Shown here: piece by piece, positions 45,601-52,102 of the stretch
Layout of the letters: each line of letters starts with the position of its first letter
Position numbering within the stretch: position 1 is the first letter of the stretch
NCBI GenBank assembly: GCA_013299045.1
Contig: JAAFJX010000028.1
Span: 1 to 52,102 of the forward strand
Length of the DNA stretch: 52,102 nt
Direction: 5' to 3'
Source: Cytophagales bacterium
GTDB taxonomy: Bacteria; Bacteroidota; Bacteroidia; Cytophagales; Bernardetiaceae
The notes under the pieces: generated by a model
The model's input: only the letters and a program-made list of their open reading frames with translations
Databases searched by the model: none
What the model was told of the DNA's origin: nothing
Position numbers and translations under genes: made by a program

Positions 45601-45811
45601 CAACAGGCAGATTCTCTTCTAAGTAATACATATCGAAGTTATCAGAAGGGCGGTTTTTCCAGTCTATGCCTTTGAATTGCAGCCTATTTTTGCCGAAGTG
45701 CGTTTCATGTAGCGGAAACTCTTGCGCCCAAACCTGTTGTGAGCAATTCAACAGAAAAATGCAGGCACAGAGCAGCCCATGCAGGTATTTGTGATATAGA
45801 TTGAATGTCAT
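42662..45811 (-). CDS. TolB-like propeller fused to an outer-membrane barrel, with degenerate zincin domain
   Basis: 1049 residues. Signal peptide ends near VWAQ. Residues about 40-240 resemble a peptidase-MA-like zincin in Bacteroidota OM proteins, but the usual HExxH site reads SQEIANVVLME here, so it is probably non-catalytic. A DPP4/TolB-type propeller follows (repeats such as LSSDGQTLILSASKNSQNDLYSY and SPIFDGNSLVFSSNRP). The last 350 residues are a BamA/surface-antigen-type beta barrel ending in PRYHLSVGYDF, with a C-terminal Phe. The protein would sit in the outer membrane and present the propeller to the periplasm; substrate unknown. Confidence 0.75.
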   Translation of the reverse strand: MTFNLYHKYLHGLLCACIFLLNCSQQVWAQEFPLHETHFGKNRLQFKGIDWKNRPSDNFDMYYLEENLPVVEELTGWSESELKRITDVLGYAPYTKIQVFLYSTPQDMLQSNIGINTQNFMLSGRSNFNESLIEVAYGGSMPKLKQAISQEIANVVLMEMMYGRNIKEILRSSYLLNLPDWFISGAAAYVAEGWSSEMDNFARANYTEKRFMRPDSYRDNNAKLIGICIWNYVVQKHGIMNFSNILNLTRIVRNERSAFQGTLKYTFEVIMDDCRLFYTDKVAAFQKGLMRPNGIPVVSKIQADETINQISLSPAGEQLAYVRSTQGVAEIFIKKMPNGYKKRVFKCGYRIFNQKTIPNPILFAWANEQELWAISLEKGCYQLQNIKLNARKRLKPISFNFFEVINDMTLSSDGQTLILSASKNSQNDLYSYSFRTQQIKQLTDDVYDDFSPIFDGNSLVFSSNRPVKSIAELSKKLGGEAKFNFQNLFRLEGTSIQELSNSMTQNIKPVWIADKRLAFLSDQRGISQIYSLKSDKKLIEPLTNFLQDVEFFDYKNGHLTILTANRAEKTIFYFKNYQFSVSNMAEKTERQVIIDQYNMAYIRLLQDKVVLKEKDKPRIDSTRAPAEEIYQFDTFDNKNKSKRSHSKKNNKTYQNGLHLDQTTFSFVSDPLRGFRLFVESSLTDSRENHKIEAGVLSIGLNTLQNGVLYAQYQYLAKRTDFRLRLDRQALIREAPLFIQKYAMNKLSATASYPFSTTSRLAATIFATQTRFVPTSNLSQFTQAFASKQVTYSGLNFEFVLDNAQEIGPNMRKGTQVKATLDNYFALNAQKKSFTNLHLDARHYVQLTRDLILVGRLAMGTFFGAGGRTKSYRIGGVNNWLLGEENPQSQGTDPLFLNTNDPEAYKIDQSDILFVRYAMPLRGFEWNKLNGNSFLQANMEVRVCMLPEFYRRTIKSRFLKNLQVAGFVDTGSAWTGASPFNRENALNTVEIGGKPFYAKVSNFKDPFLVGYGWGFRSKILNMFTKFDIAWGLEDDVVLRPRYHLSVGYDF

Positions 45812-45929
45812 CTGAAAGCGGGCGTTTTTATATTAGAATGGCTCGTAATGGTCAGCTTACAAAAGAAAAAGCTATTTGAGTAATGAAACAACACCTGTAA
45901 AACGAAAAAGTTGCCAGGATAGTTCTAAG

Positions 45930-46262
45930 TCAATCATTCAAAGATAGAAAGTTGTTATAGGCATTATTGAGCTCGCGCAGTGCCATAATGGACTTGTTTT
46001 TTTCTGCAAGGGCAATGCCCTTGATATAAGTTTTTCGGGCTTTTTCGGGTTCGTTCTGGTCGTCAAAGAAGGCCGCTGCATGATAGTAAGTGGGCAAATA
46101 GTCGGGGAAGTCTGCCAAGAGTAACTCAAAAAGTGCTTCACATTTTGCCAAATCTGTATGCAAATATTCTAGCGCCAAGGCGTATTTAGGAAAAGGGTCT
46201 TGGGGGTTCTCTTCGGCAAATCTTTGTAACTGCACAATACGGTTTTGACGTATATCTTCCAT
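45930..46262 (-). CDS. Small TPR-repeat protein
   Basis: 110 residues, no signal. Two to three tetratricopeptide-like helical pairs: DPFPKYALALEYLHTDLAKCEALF, then YLPTYYHAAAFFDDQNEPEKARKTY and IALAEKNKSIMALRELNNAYNNF. The family is a short cytoplasmic TPR protein widespread in Bacteroidota. It lies 118 bp upstream of the start of the barrel gene on the same strand. A role as an assembly chaperone or complex adaptor is plausible but unproven. Confidence 0.75.
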   Translation of the reverse strand: MEDIRQNRIVQLQRFAEENPQDPFPKYALALEYLHTDLAKCEALFELLLADFPDYLPTYYHAAAFFDDQNEPEKARKTYIKGIALAEKNKSIMALRELNNAYNNFLSLND

Positions 46263-46386
46263 GGCTCAGTCTGTTTTTTTTGTATTGTGCAAAAATGCTA
46301 CAAATAAAGTTACTACGCAAAAATGACTGGATAGTTATCGCTTAAAAATACGATTGAGGTCTTGATAAAATAAATTAACTGTTAGG

Positions 46387-46418
46387 CAAGCGCTAAAATC
46401 TTGATGAGGGGCATATTG
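46387..46418 (-). pseudogene. Remnant 5' end of a third OmpA paralogue
   Basis: On the minus strand ATGCCCCTCATCAAGATTTT encodes MPLIKILALA and stops with TAA. This is the same start as the 46475-47647 gene (MPLIMILAIF). It sits directly beyond that gene's stop, at the position where the duplicated unit begins again. It marks a lost third copy or the end of the duplication unit. Confidence 0.7.
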
Positions 46419-48554
46419 CGGCGTATTTGGGGTTTCAAGATAAACGCGCAGGCGCTTTGAAAATTATTTCACCTCTACCTCAGCATCTTGATTTCCACGC
46501 GCCGATTGAGTTCGGGCTTGGTGGAAACAGGCTTTTCAGAGCCATAGGCGCGTAAGTAAAAGAGTTCTGTAGCCAAGCCCTTGCTTACCAGATAGTTTTG
46601 TACGGCTTTGGCGCGAGCCTGTGCGAGGCTTTTGTTATAGTCTGGGCTGCCTGCCTTGTCGGTATGGCCGTCCAGCACGAGTTTTTGGAAAGGCGGCTCT
46701 TTTTTGAGTGCGGTGGCCAGCGAGTCTAGTTTCTTTTTGCCGAGCGGACTCAAGGCGCTTTTGTTGTATTCAAAGCCCAGCGCACCAAGTTCCAAGAGTT
46801 TTAACAACTGCTTGTTGGCCTCTAGGCTGTCGTAGTGCTGGGTAGTTTCGGTGTCCGTCATGGCGCGAAGGCTTACGCTGTCGATATAGAAAAAACCGCG
46901 GCCTACTTTTTGGGGCGAGGATGTATTCTTAGGCCAACGGGCAGCCAGAGTGAGGTAGCGGGCGCTATCGCTGGCCACAAAACGGCAAGTCCAGGTTTCC
47001 CAGCCCAAGGAATCGCGCTGGCGTTGCTCAAAAAAGCGGGACTGAGAAAGGGTGTCAAAGTTACTTTTATTGCTCGTGCCGTCGCGTGTCTTCAGGTGTT
47101 TGGTACTTCCGTAGGTGAGCAAAAAGAAAAAATTTTGAAAATATGAATCTAACCTTGCTTTACTTGTAGCATTTTCATTAACAAGAGCAACACGTACAAT
47201 CATCTCATAAGATTTCCCTTTTTGAACCGTCTGCTTTAGCTGCGTGCCAATCGGTGTGTAATAAGCCTGAAGAGCCAATACACCATCATTCAAGGGAAGT
47301 TGCGGAATAGCTAAATAGCGATTACTTACGCCATGAGGTTCGTACTCTATTTCCGTCATCATTTTACTCCGTACCTCTGGTTTCTCCCTGATATAGCCAA
47401 TTGCATCACAGTATTTACTATATTCCATCTGTAATAGCGCGTGACTTGTATTCGTAAAGCAATCTCGTTCTGTTTTTGGAACTTCAGTCCAATGCATAGT
47501 AAACTGGTTGTAAACCATGCAGTGATTTCTCGCATTATAATCCACATATACCTCGGCAAACTGCGGATTGCGGACGAGGTTATCCTGTGCTTTTACCGTA
47601 AGAGGAAAGAGGCAGATGAAAATGGCTAAAATCATGATGAGGGGCATATTGCGGCGTATTTGGGTTTCAAGATAAACGCGCAGGCGCTTTGAAAATTATT
47701 TCACCTCTACCTCAGCATCTTGATTTCCACGCGCCGATTGAGTTCGGGCTTGGTGGAAACAGGCTTTTCAGAGCCGTAGGCACGTAAGTAAAAGAGTTCT
47801 GTAGCCAAGCCCTTGCTTACCAGATAGTTTTGTACGGCTTTGGCGCGAGCCTGTGCGAGGCTTTTGTTATAGTCTGGGCTGCCTGCCTTGTCGGTATGGC
47901 CGTCCAGCACGAGTTTTTGGAAAGGCGGCTCTTTTTTGAGTGCGGTGGCCAGCGAGTCTAGTTTCTTTTTGCCGAGCGGACTCAAGGCGCTTTTGTTGTA
48001 TTCAAAGCCCAGCGCACCAAGTTCCAAGAGTTTTAACAACTGCTTGTTGGCCTCTAGGCTGTCGTAGTGCTGGGTAGTTTCGGTGTCCGTCATGGCGCGA
48101 AGGCTTACGCTGTCGATATAGAAAAAACCGCGGCCTACTTTTTGGGGCGAGGATGTATTCTTAGGCCAACGGGCAGCCAGAGTGAGGTAGCGGGCGCTAT
48201 CGCTGGCCACAAAACGGCAAGTCCAGGTTTCCCAGCCCAAGGAATCGCGCTGGCGTTGCTCAAAAAAGCGGGACTGAGAAAGGGTGTCAAAGTTACTTTT
48301 ATTGCTCGTGCCGTCGCGTGTCTTCAGGTGTTTGGTACTTCCGTAGGTGAGCAAAAAGAAAAAATTTTGAAAATATGAATCTAACCTTGCTTTACTTGTA
48401 GCATTTTCATTAACAAGAGCAACACGTACAATCATCTCATAAGATTTCCCTTTTTGAACCGTCTGCTTTAGCTGCGTGCCAATCGGTGTGTAATAAGCCT
48501 GAAGAGCCAATACACCATCATTCAAGGGAAGTTGCGGAATGGCTAAATAGTGGT
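46402..48554. repeat. Direct duplication, two units of about 917 bp, offset 1232-1233 bp
   Basis: 46402-47318 and 47635-48550 match except for GAGCCATAGGCGCG versus GAGCCGTAGGCACG, one extra G in TTTGGGG versus TTTGGG, and AATAGCT versus AATGGCT. Each unit covers the 3' flank plus the C-terminal two thirds of an OmpA gene. Outside these borders the paralogues diverge sharply. Confidence 0.92.
46475..47647 (-). CDS. Secreted OmpA-family protein, tandem paralogue A
   Basis: 390 residues with signal ending in TVKAQ. The N-terminal region begins with the NPQFAEVYVDYNARN motif, followed by a variable stretch to about residue 110. The middle is a jelly-roll-like domain shared with paralogue B. The last 110 residues are an OmpA_C domain: LGFEYNKSALSPLGKKKLDSL, then the peptidoglycan loop GHTDKAGSPDYNKSLAQARA and LNRRVEIKML. 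It anchors to peptidoglycan while the N-terminus reaches outward. From about residue 115 to the stop it is almost identical to paralogue B, whereas the N-terminus differs at many positions. Confidence 0.88.
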   Translation of the reverse strand: MPLIMILAIFICLFPLTVKAQDNLVRNPQFAEVYVDYNARNHCMVYNQFTMHWTEVPKTERDCFTNTSHALLQMEYSKYCDAIGYIREKPEVRSKMMTEIEYEPHGVSNRYLAIPQLPLNDGVLALQAYYTPIGTQLKQTVQKGKSYEMIVRVALVNENATSKARLDSYFQNFFFLLTYGSTKHLKTRDGTSNKSNFDTLSQSRFFEQRQRDSLGWETWTCRFVASDSARYLTLAARWPKNTSSPQKVGRGFFYIDSVSLRAMTDTETTQHYDSLEANKQLLKLLELGALGFEYNKSALSPLGKKKLDSLATALKKEPPFQKLVLDGHTDKAGSPDYNKSLAQARAKAVQNYLVSKGLATELFYLRAYGSEKPVSTKPELNRRVEIKMLR

Positions 48555-48891
48555 ATAGACTTGAATTGCTATAATCTAGCTGTGTCATCATCTGATTCAG
48601 AATTTCTGGCTTTTTCTTAACATACCCTAAAGCATGATAATATTTATCCTTTTCTAACTGTATCACAGCATTACGATTACCAGAGAAAGAATCTGCATGC
48701 GTTATTGGAATTTCTATCCATGATTTTGTAAATTGACTAAAAAGCATAAAATAATCTCTCGCATTATAATCCACATATACCTCCGCAAACTGCGGATTGT
48801 GTATCAAATTATTTTGCGCTTTTAAAATAGGAGGATACAAAAAACTGTATATAAAAAGTAGAAATAATATCTTAGCCCTAATTTTCAACAT
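47707..48891 (-). CDS. Secreted OmpA-family protein, tandem paralogue B
   Basis: 394 residues with signal MLKIRAKILFLLFIYSFLYPPILKAQ. It shares the NPQFAEVYVDYNAR start with paralogue A, then diverges (DYFMLFSQFTKSWIEI instead of NHCMVYNQFTMHWTEV) until YLAIPQLPLNDGVLALQAY. From there the two match closely to the last residue, including the OmpA_C domain. At the DNA level I count only three substitutions and one single-base indel over about 915 bp, including 3' flanking DNA. It is the upstream member of the pair, 59 bp ahead of paralogue A. Confidence 0.88.
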   Translation of the reverse strand: MLKIRAKILFLLFIYSFLYPPILKAQNNLIHNPQFAEVYVDYNARDYFMLFSQFTKSWIEIPITHADSFSGNRNAVIQLEKDKYYHALGYVKKKPEILNQMMTQLDYSNSSLYHYLAIPQLPLNDGVLALQAYYTPIGTQLKQTVQKGKSYEMIVRVALVNENATSKARLDSYFQNFFFLLTYGSTKHLKTRDGTSNKSNFDTLSQSRFFEQRQRDSLGWETWTCRFVASDSARYLTLAARWPKNTSSPQKVGRGFFYIDSVSLRAMTDTETTQHYDSLEANKQLLKLLELGALGFEYNKSALSPLGKKKLDSLATALKKEPPFQKLVLDGHTDKAGSPDYNKSLAQARAKAVQNYLVSKGLATELFYLRAYGSEKPVSTKPELNRRVEIKMLR

Positions 48892-48994
48892 GATATTTTA
48901 GTTCATACAATTTCCTACCTCTATAAATTAATATAAAATTAAAACATTAACCTACAGAGGTAGAAAATTACTTTATTATTATTATAATATTATT

Positions 48995-49180
48995 TTATAA
49001 TGGAATTGGGTCAAGACTACCACCACCACAATTATTTACATAGGAAGTTGAATAGCAAGTTGCTATAGAACTAGGGCCACCATTCGGATTAATAAATGTT
49101 AGGCAACGACCACCAGTACCACCAGCACAGGCATCAACCGTATTGCTTACGTTAAATACCCCCAACCCCATTACCGCCAA
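48995..49180 (-). CDS. Small Cys-rich exported-peptide-like ORF, possibly 5'-damaged
   Basis: 61 residues from a TTG, 58 from the ATG at 49171. The hydrophobic start (AVLAVMGLGVFNVSNT) looks like the second half of a signal peptide, and the rest, VDACAGGTGGRCLTF ... NNCGGGSLDPIPL, has four Cys and many Gly. This resembles the NVEALA-type mini-proteins that accompany DUF4221/propeller genes in Bacteroidota, which normally start with MKK before the hydrophobic run. An in-frame TGA at 49190-49192 lies just upstream with no ATG after it before the hydrophobic core, so the charged N-region seems missing. It could be a pseudogene or use TTG. Confidence 0.45.
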   Translation of the reverse strand: MAVMGLGVFNVSNTVDACAGGTGGRCLTFINPNGGPSSIATCYSTSYVNNCGGGSLDPIPL

Positions 49181-49227
49181 AACGGCTAATCAAAAATAAA
49201 GGCAAAGGTAAAGGCCTCCAAATTTTT

Positions 49228-49281
49228 AGGCAATTATTTTTTTATAAAAAGTGTTAATTTTTTATAAAAAAATAATTGCCT
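49228..49281. terminator. Perfect 23-bp inverted repeat, bidirectional terminator-like
   Basis: Arms 49228-49250 and 49259-49281 are exact reverse complements around GTGTTAAT. Each arm begins with AGGCAATTA and continues with T/A runs, so either strand gives a hairpin with a U-rich flank. It lies 44 bp beyond the stop of the CXXC lipoprotein gene and 47 bp ahead of the mini-ORF. Confidence 0.82.
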
Positions 49282-49325
49282 TAGCAGTGCAACAGCCACC
49301 TAGAGGAATATCATCAAAAGAAACC

Positions 49326-49793
49326 CTACTTCGTCAATTTTGAGAAATCTATGATGCTATCGGGGCTTTGGATTTCGGTTTGGGTGATGTAGCCATCTTC
49401 CAGCGTTAGCAGCATAGGATAGGGCGAGTTGTAGCCCTTGAGCGCGGACTGACCGGACTGGTCTATGCGTATGCAGGCGCAATCTTTGAAATGCTCTTTA
49501 AGCCTTATTTTTAGTAGCTTAACGGACTGTGGCGTAGAATACAAAACCAGCGTTTGGGGCATTTTTTGGCAGTTTTCTTTCACGAAGGTTTCTACGTCCG
49601 AGATGCAGCCCGTGCAGCCCGCATTGGGTATGATGAGCACGTAGGCCGCTTTTTCTACTTCCGCACCCATGATTTCTTTGAGCCAGTCGGTGTCTTTGGG
49701 CTTGGGGGTGGTGCAGCCTGCACCGAGCAGCAGCATACAGAGCAAGACAAAACCACTACTGCACCAGCGGACAGAATATTCTAAAATCTTCAT
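49326..49793 (-). CDS. CXXC thioredoxin-fold-like lipoprotein
   Basis: Start at 49793 (MKILEYSVRWCSSGFVLLCM) gives 155 residues; a longer frame to 49880 lacks a signal. Lipobox LLGAGC sets the acylated Cys near residue 27. The mature part has AYVLIIPNAGCTGCISDVETFV, a Cys-x-x-Cys (CTGC) at the start of a helix after a beta strand, as in thioredoxin-like folds, then LVLYSTPQSVKLLKIRLKEHF and YPMLLTLEDGYI, which fits the cis-Pro strand. It probably handles thiol chemistry on the periplasmic side. It overlaps the DUF4221 fragment by 38 bp, so it is read from the same transcript or its remnant. Confidence 0.7.
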   Translation of the reverse strand: MKILEYSVRWCSSGFVLLCMLLLGAGCTTPKPKDTDWLKEIMGAEVEKAAYVLIIPNAGCTGCISDVETFVKENCQKMPQTLVLYSTPQSVKLLKIRLKEHFKDCACIRIDQSGQSALKGYNSPYPMLLTLEDGYITQTEIQSPDSIIDFSKLTK

Positions 49794-50509
49794 TTTCGGT
49801 GTTGTTTTTAGATAAGTAAAAACCCTTTCCTGGCCAGTTGAAACCATAACAAAAGGTATATTTCTTTGGAATATAGCCATACTCGCCCAGAATTTTAAAA
49901 TTTTCGTCCATTTCTATAACGATAGATTGTCGAACTTCTAAAGCAGATATAACATCTTTATTGGGCTGTGTTATCGGCAAATTCAAATTGCGGTAGTAAC
50001 GCTTTTTGACCACATCATAGGTAATATCTTGGTAGGAAGCTGAACGCAGAAACGCCAAAGAGTACACTTCGGGCGGGATAGTGGCCAGTTCTGCCATGGA
50101 CTTATAGGGTGCTTCTATGCTTCCTGCGGCCTTGCTACCCCCATACACAACTTTTGTGGTGCGGGTCTTGGTGTCAAAAACGTGTATGTTATGGTCTGCG
50201 GGGTGGCTTATGATGATGCACTTCGTGTCTGGGTTATAGGTTTGATAGTTATAATCAAAGTTCATAGCGCCCCAGCAGCCTTTCTTGTAGGGTTCACCGT
50301 AAGGCGTGTGTAGTTTAATATCGCCATTCACTATGTTTAGTTCTGCTATACTGTAGCTTTGCTCAGGGCCTCCCAGCGCTAACACCGAAAAATAGAAACT
50401 GCTTCCTATCAATTTAGAAAAAGCACTCGCGCCACTACTGGTATTATGTGCGCCTAAGTTCAGCGCATAACTTTTTTTTACCTCGCCATTCAAATTAGCC
50501 AAAATTACC
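49756..50509 (-). pseudogene. DUF4221-family protein, N-terminus removed by an IS insertion
   Basis: The frame covers at least 248 residues of the C-terminal two thirds: the propeller-like segments YNPDTKCIIISHPADHNIHVF, YGGSKAAGSIEAPYKSMAEL, then ITYDVVKKRYYRNLNLPI and FKILGEYGYIPKKYTFCYG. These are typical of DUF4221, normally around 380 residues with a lipoprotein signal. No ATG precedes ANLNGEVKKS; the frame stays open (VILANLNGE) right up to the IS terminal repeat at 50510. The missing N-terminus therefore lies beyond the element, outside the window. Function of DUF4221 is unknown. Confidence 0.85.
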
Positions 50510-50533
50510 TTAACCCCTAACCCCGAAACAAAT

Positions 50534-51991
50534 TTACGGAACAGATAATTTGAGTTGGTCTAGCATGGTTTGGATTCTTTTGATGATAGGTTCTGTGTAC
50601 CAAATTTCATTTATGCGTACCTTTTTGATTTCTACTAAGAGCTTGATAAAATCAGTAACAGCATATTTTTTGAGCAATTTGTTTTCTTTCAATAGCTTAT
50701 AAATGATATAATACCATTGTAAGGCAATGTGATTGATGAACATATAGCCCTCAAGAGCATCTTCGTCTTGCATATATGTTCGGTCGGCTTTGAGGATGTT
50801 TTTATAACCATCAAACATTACTTCTACCTCGTTGCGACTTTTATAGCTGGTAAAAATATCTTCGGCTTCGGGTTCTTCCATGTTGGTTATCATGGCTATG
50901 GTGCCAAACTGATTGAATTTGAGTGCAAATCCTTCTTTTGTGAAGGTTTCTGGCAAGGTTTCTATTCTATCCAAATAATCTTTTTTTTCATTCACTTTTA
51001 ATTTTTCGTCTAAAAACAAGAAAATAGTGCCTTTGTTGAACCTATATTTGACATGCCATATATATCTATCCTCGAATTTGAAATAACTCATCTCTTGTTG
51101 AACGATTTTTGTGTAGTCAATGGCTTTATTGTCTCTTCGTAGTGGAACAATCATTTTTAGGTTAGATTCAGTAATTTTTTTGAAATTTTCTTCTGAATAA
51201 AAGCCTTTATCGGCTATGATTATGGCATCTTTGATACCACTTTCTTGCAAACACAGTTGAAAACCTGACACATCTTTGATATTGCCACTGTATATTTTGT
51301 AAAACGCAGGTTGTTGAAGTGTGGCTGAATAAATGTAAAGCAAATTGAACTGTTTCTCAAATACCATGTCGCTATTATAGCCCTCTTTGGAATATCTCAT
51401 TTGATTGGAAGCACTAAATATGTTGGTCATATCTACCAAAATATGCTCATTGGGCTTGATAAAACTTTTCAAATAGGCTGTAATGGCATCTCTATTTTTT
51501 CCAATCGTTTTCAGGGCTTGGCTAAAGTCTTTGTCTGAATATTTTTTAGTATCACCTACGCTCAAATACGATTTGGCAACGTGCAAATCCATTCTACTCA
51601 GCGGACTTTGATGGGCTATTCGGCAATAAGCCATATAAATAATCAACTCAACATGGTTTGGGAAAAACTCACTTAATTTCAGCTTGATAGTCTGATTGTA
51701 TTGATTAAGAAATGTTGTAAACCCAAATTCTCTAACCGAAATAGTGTTTGGGTCTATAATTTGGGACTTGGCAACTTTGTCTTTGAGTTCTTTTTTGCCA
51801 GAAGGCACAAAACCGATGCCCTCTTTGATAGTTCCCAAAAGGCTTCCTGTTTTCTTTTTAGTCTTTTTGAGAATAGGGTCGTAAAACGAACTCACTTCAT
51901 AGAGATAGTACTTGTTGTTGATGAATCTAAGTTCGGTAGCAGGTTTACGATGCTCAATAGCCCAAGCTGGGTAGATGTGATTTGAAGACAT
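50534..51991 (-). CDS. IS1634-family DDE transposase
   Basis: Start at the first ATG, 51991 (MSSNHIYPAWAIEHRK), gives 485 residues; the open frame continues to 52027 only through a TTG. The catalytic triad is visible: first Asp in HILVDMTNIFS, second Asp in AIIIADKGFYSEEN, and the IS4-type signature Y-(2)-R-(3)-E-(6)-K in YKSRNEVEVMFDGYK, which holds the Glu. The frame is intact with no stops, so the element may still be active. The last residues run almost into the left terminal repeat, as usual for compact IS elements. Confidence 0.93.
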   Translation of the reverse strand: MSSNHIYPAWAIEHRKPATELRFINNKYYLYEVSSFYDPILKKTKKKTGSLLGTIKEGIGFVPSGKKELKDKVAKSQIIDPNTISVREFGFTTFLNQYNQTIKLKLSEFFPNHVELIIYMAYCRIAHQSPLSRMDLHVAKSYLSVGDTKKYSDKDFSQALKTIGKNRDAITAYLKSFIKPNEHILVDMTNIFSASNQMRYSKEGYNSDMVFEKQFNLLYIYSATLQQPAFYKIYSGNIKDVSGFQLCLQESGIKDAIIIADKGFYSEENFKKITESNLKMIVPLRRDNKAIDYTKIVQQEMSYFKFEDRYIWHVKYRFNKGTIFLFLDEKLKVNEKKDYLDRIETLPETFTKEGFALKFNQFGTIAMITNMEEPEAEDIFTSYKSRNEVEVMFDGYKNILKADRTYMQDEDALEGYMFINHIALQWYYIIYKLLKENKLLKKYAVTDFIKLLVEIKKVRINEIWYTEPIIKRIQTMLDQLKLSVP

Positions 51992-52027
51992 ATTTAATAC
52001 GTATTTACGGAATGCAAATAAAAACAA

Positions 52028-52062
52028 AAAAACCGACTATACAAAGCATATAATCGGTTTTT
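52028..52062 (-). terminator. Hairpin guarding the transposase promoter side
   Basis: AAAAACCGA (52028-52036) and TCGGTTTTT (52054-52062) form a stem. Read on the minus strand it ends in a run of T and lies upstream of the transposase start, so it would stop transcripts entering from outside. Such read-through blockers are known in several IS families. Confidence 0.7.
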
Positions 52063-52102
52063 AGCATAAATTCCGTAAAATTTTTTCGGGGTTAGGGATT
52101 AA

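Larger units (their letters stand above)
48892..49325. other. AT-rich region with a mini-ORF and a perfect palindrome
   Basis: 434 bp between OmpA paralogue B and the CXXC lipoprotein. It contains the Cys-rich frame at 48995-49180 and the inverted repeat at 49228-49281; the remainder is very AT-rich and featureless. Confidence 0.5.
50510..52102 (-). mobile_element. IS1634-family insertion sequence
   Basis: A 1593-bp element with terminal inverted repeats of about 32 bp: the left copy begins TTAACCCCTAACCCCGAAA (50510-50541) and the right copy is its inverse at 52071-52102, 29 of 32 matching. A single transposase fills the space. It interrupts the DUF4221 gene. Its right end coincides with the window edge, so the target duplication cannot be read (left flank ATTACC, 50504-50509). 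Confidence 0.9.

Overview
The window looks like a piece of chromosome from an AT-rich, non-model Bacteroidota bacterium, most likely a pigmented, gliding Cytophagales-type organism. This rests on gene content: the PD-(D/E)XK nuclease of the Bacteroidota AddB type, a CrtD-like carotenoid desaturase, a class II HMG-CoA reductase, long LysRS, a DUF4199 protein, a DUF4221 protein and many secreted TPR/OmpA/beta-barrel proteins. It also rests on the lack of clear Shine-Dalgarno sequences and on TAnnTTTG-like -7 boxes. I saw no tRNA, rRNA or CRISPR array.

Layout. 1-90 is the 3' end of a CAP-domain-like gene with its terminator. 227-691 is a MITE-like element. 908-12406 is a long minus-strand block: carotenoid desaturase, a GT-B-like and a GH57-like protein, lipoprotein and membrane genes, an outer-membrane barrel, a TrpF-like protein, a zinc-ribbon protein, the AddB-like nuclease and kdsC. 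12748-15978 is a plus-strand housekeeping block, metK then rimP-nusA, ended by a strong terminator and a second MITE instead of infB. 16630-24880 is minus: a lipoprotein, a CarH/LitR-like B12 regulator, PGI/PMI, HMG-CoA reductase and a secreted TPR-CHAT protein. 24984-35949 alternates strands: lone nuoC, a SEL1 protein, lysS, a PstS-like lipoprotein, purD, floA and an OmpA-like protein. 36250-36793 is a third MITE with an expanded end. 36888-42459 holds a repeat protein, a NuoJ-like protein, YARHG, YciO/Sua5, a STAS/anti-sigma-kinase pair and a DNA-alkylation-repair-like HEAT protein. 42662-52102 is an envelope-rich accessory end: a TolB-like/barrel giant, two OmpA paralogues with nearly identical C-terminal halves, a Cys-rich mini-ORF, a CXXC lipoprotein and a DUF4221 gene cut by a complete IS1634-type element that reaches the window end.

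Themes. (1) A family of short elements with 15-bp terminal inverted repeats (AGTCGTCCCTTAAAA), 4-bp target duplications and a conserved nested-hairpin core occurs as three long copies, one truncated copy and isolated ends. (2) Isoprenoid/carotenoid functions (class II HMGR, CrtD-like desaturase) share the window with a regulator that keeps the Trp-x9-Glu-His adenosylcobalamin photoreceptor signature, so light control of pigment is a reasonable inference. (3) Complex I genes (nuoC, nuoJ-like) and the rimP-nusA-infB cluster are dispersed. (4) The last 6 kb shows active remodelling: tandem duplication, gene conversion, a leftover third gene start and an IS insertion.
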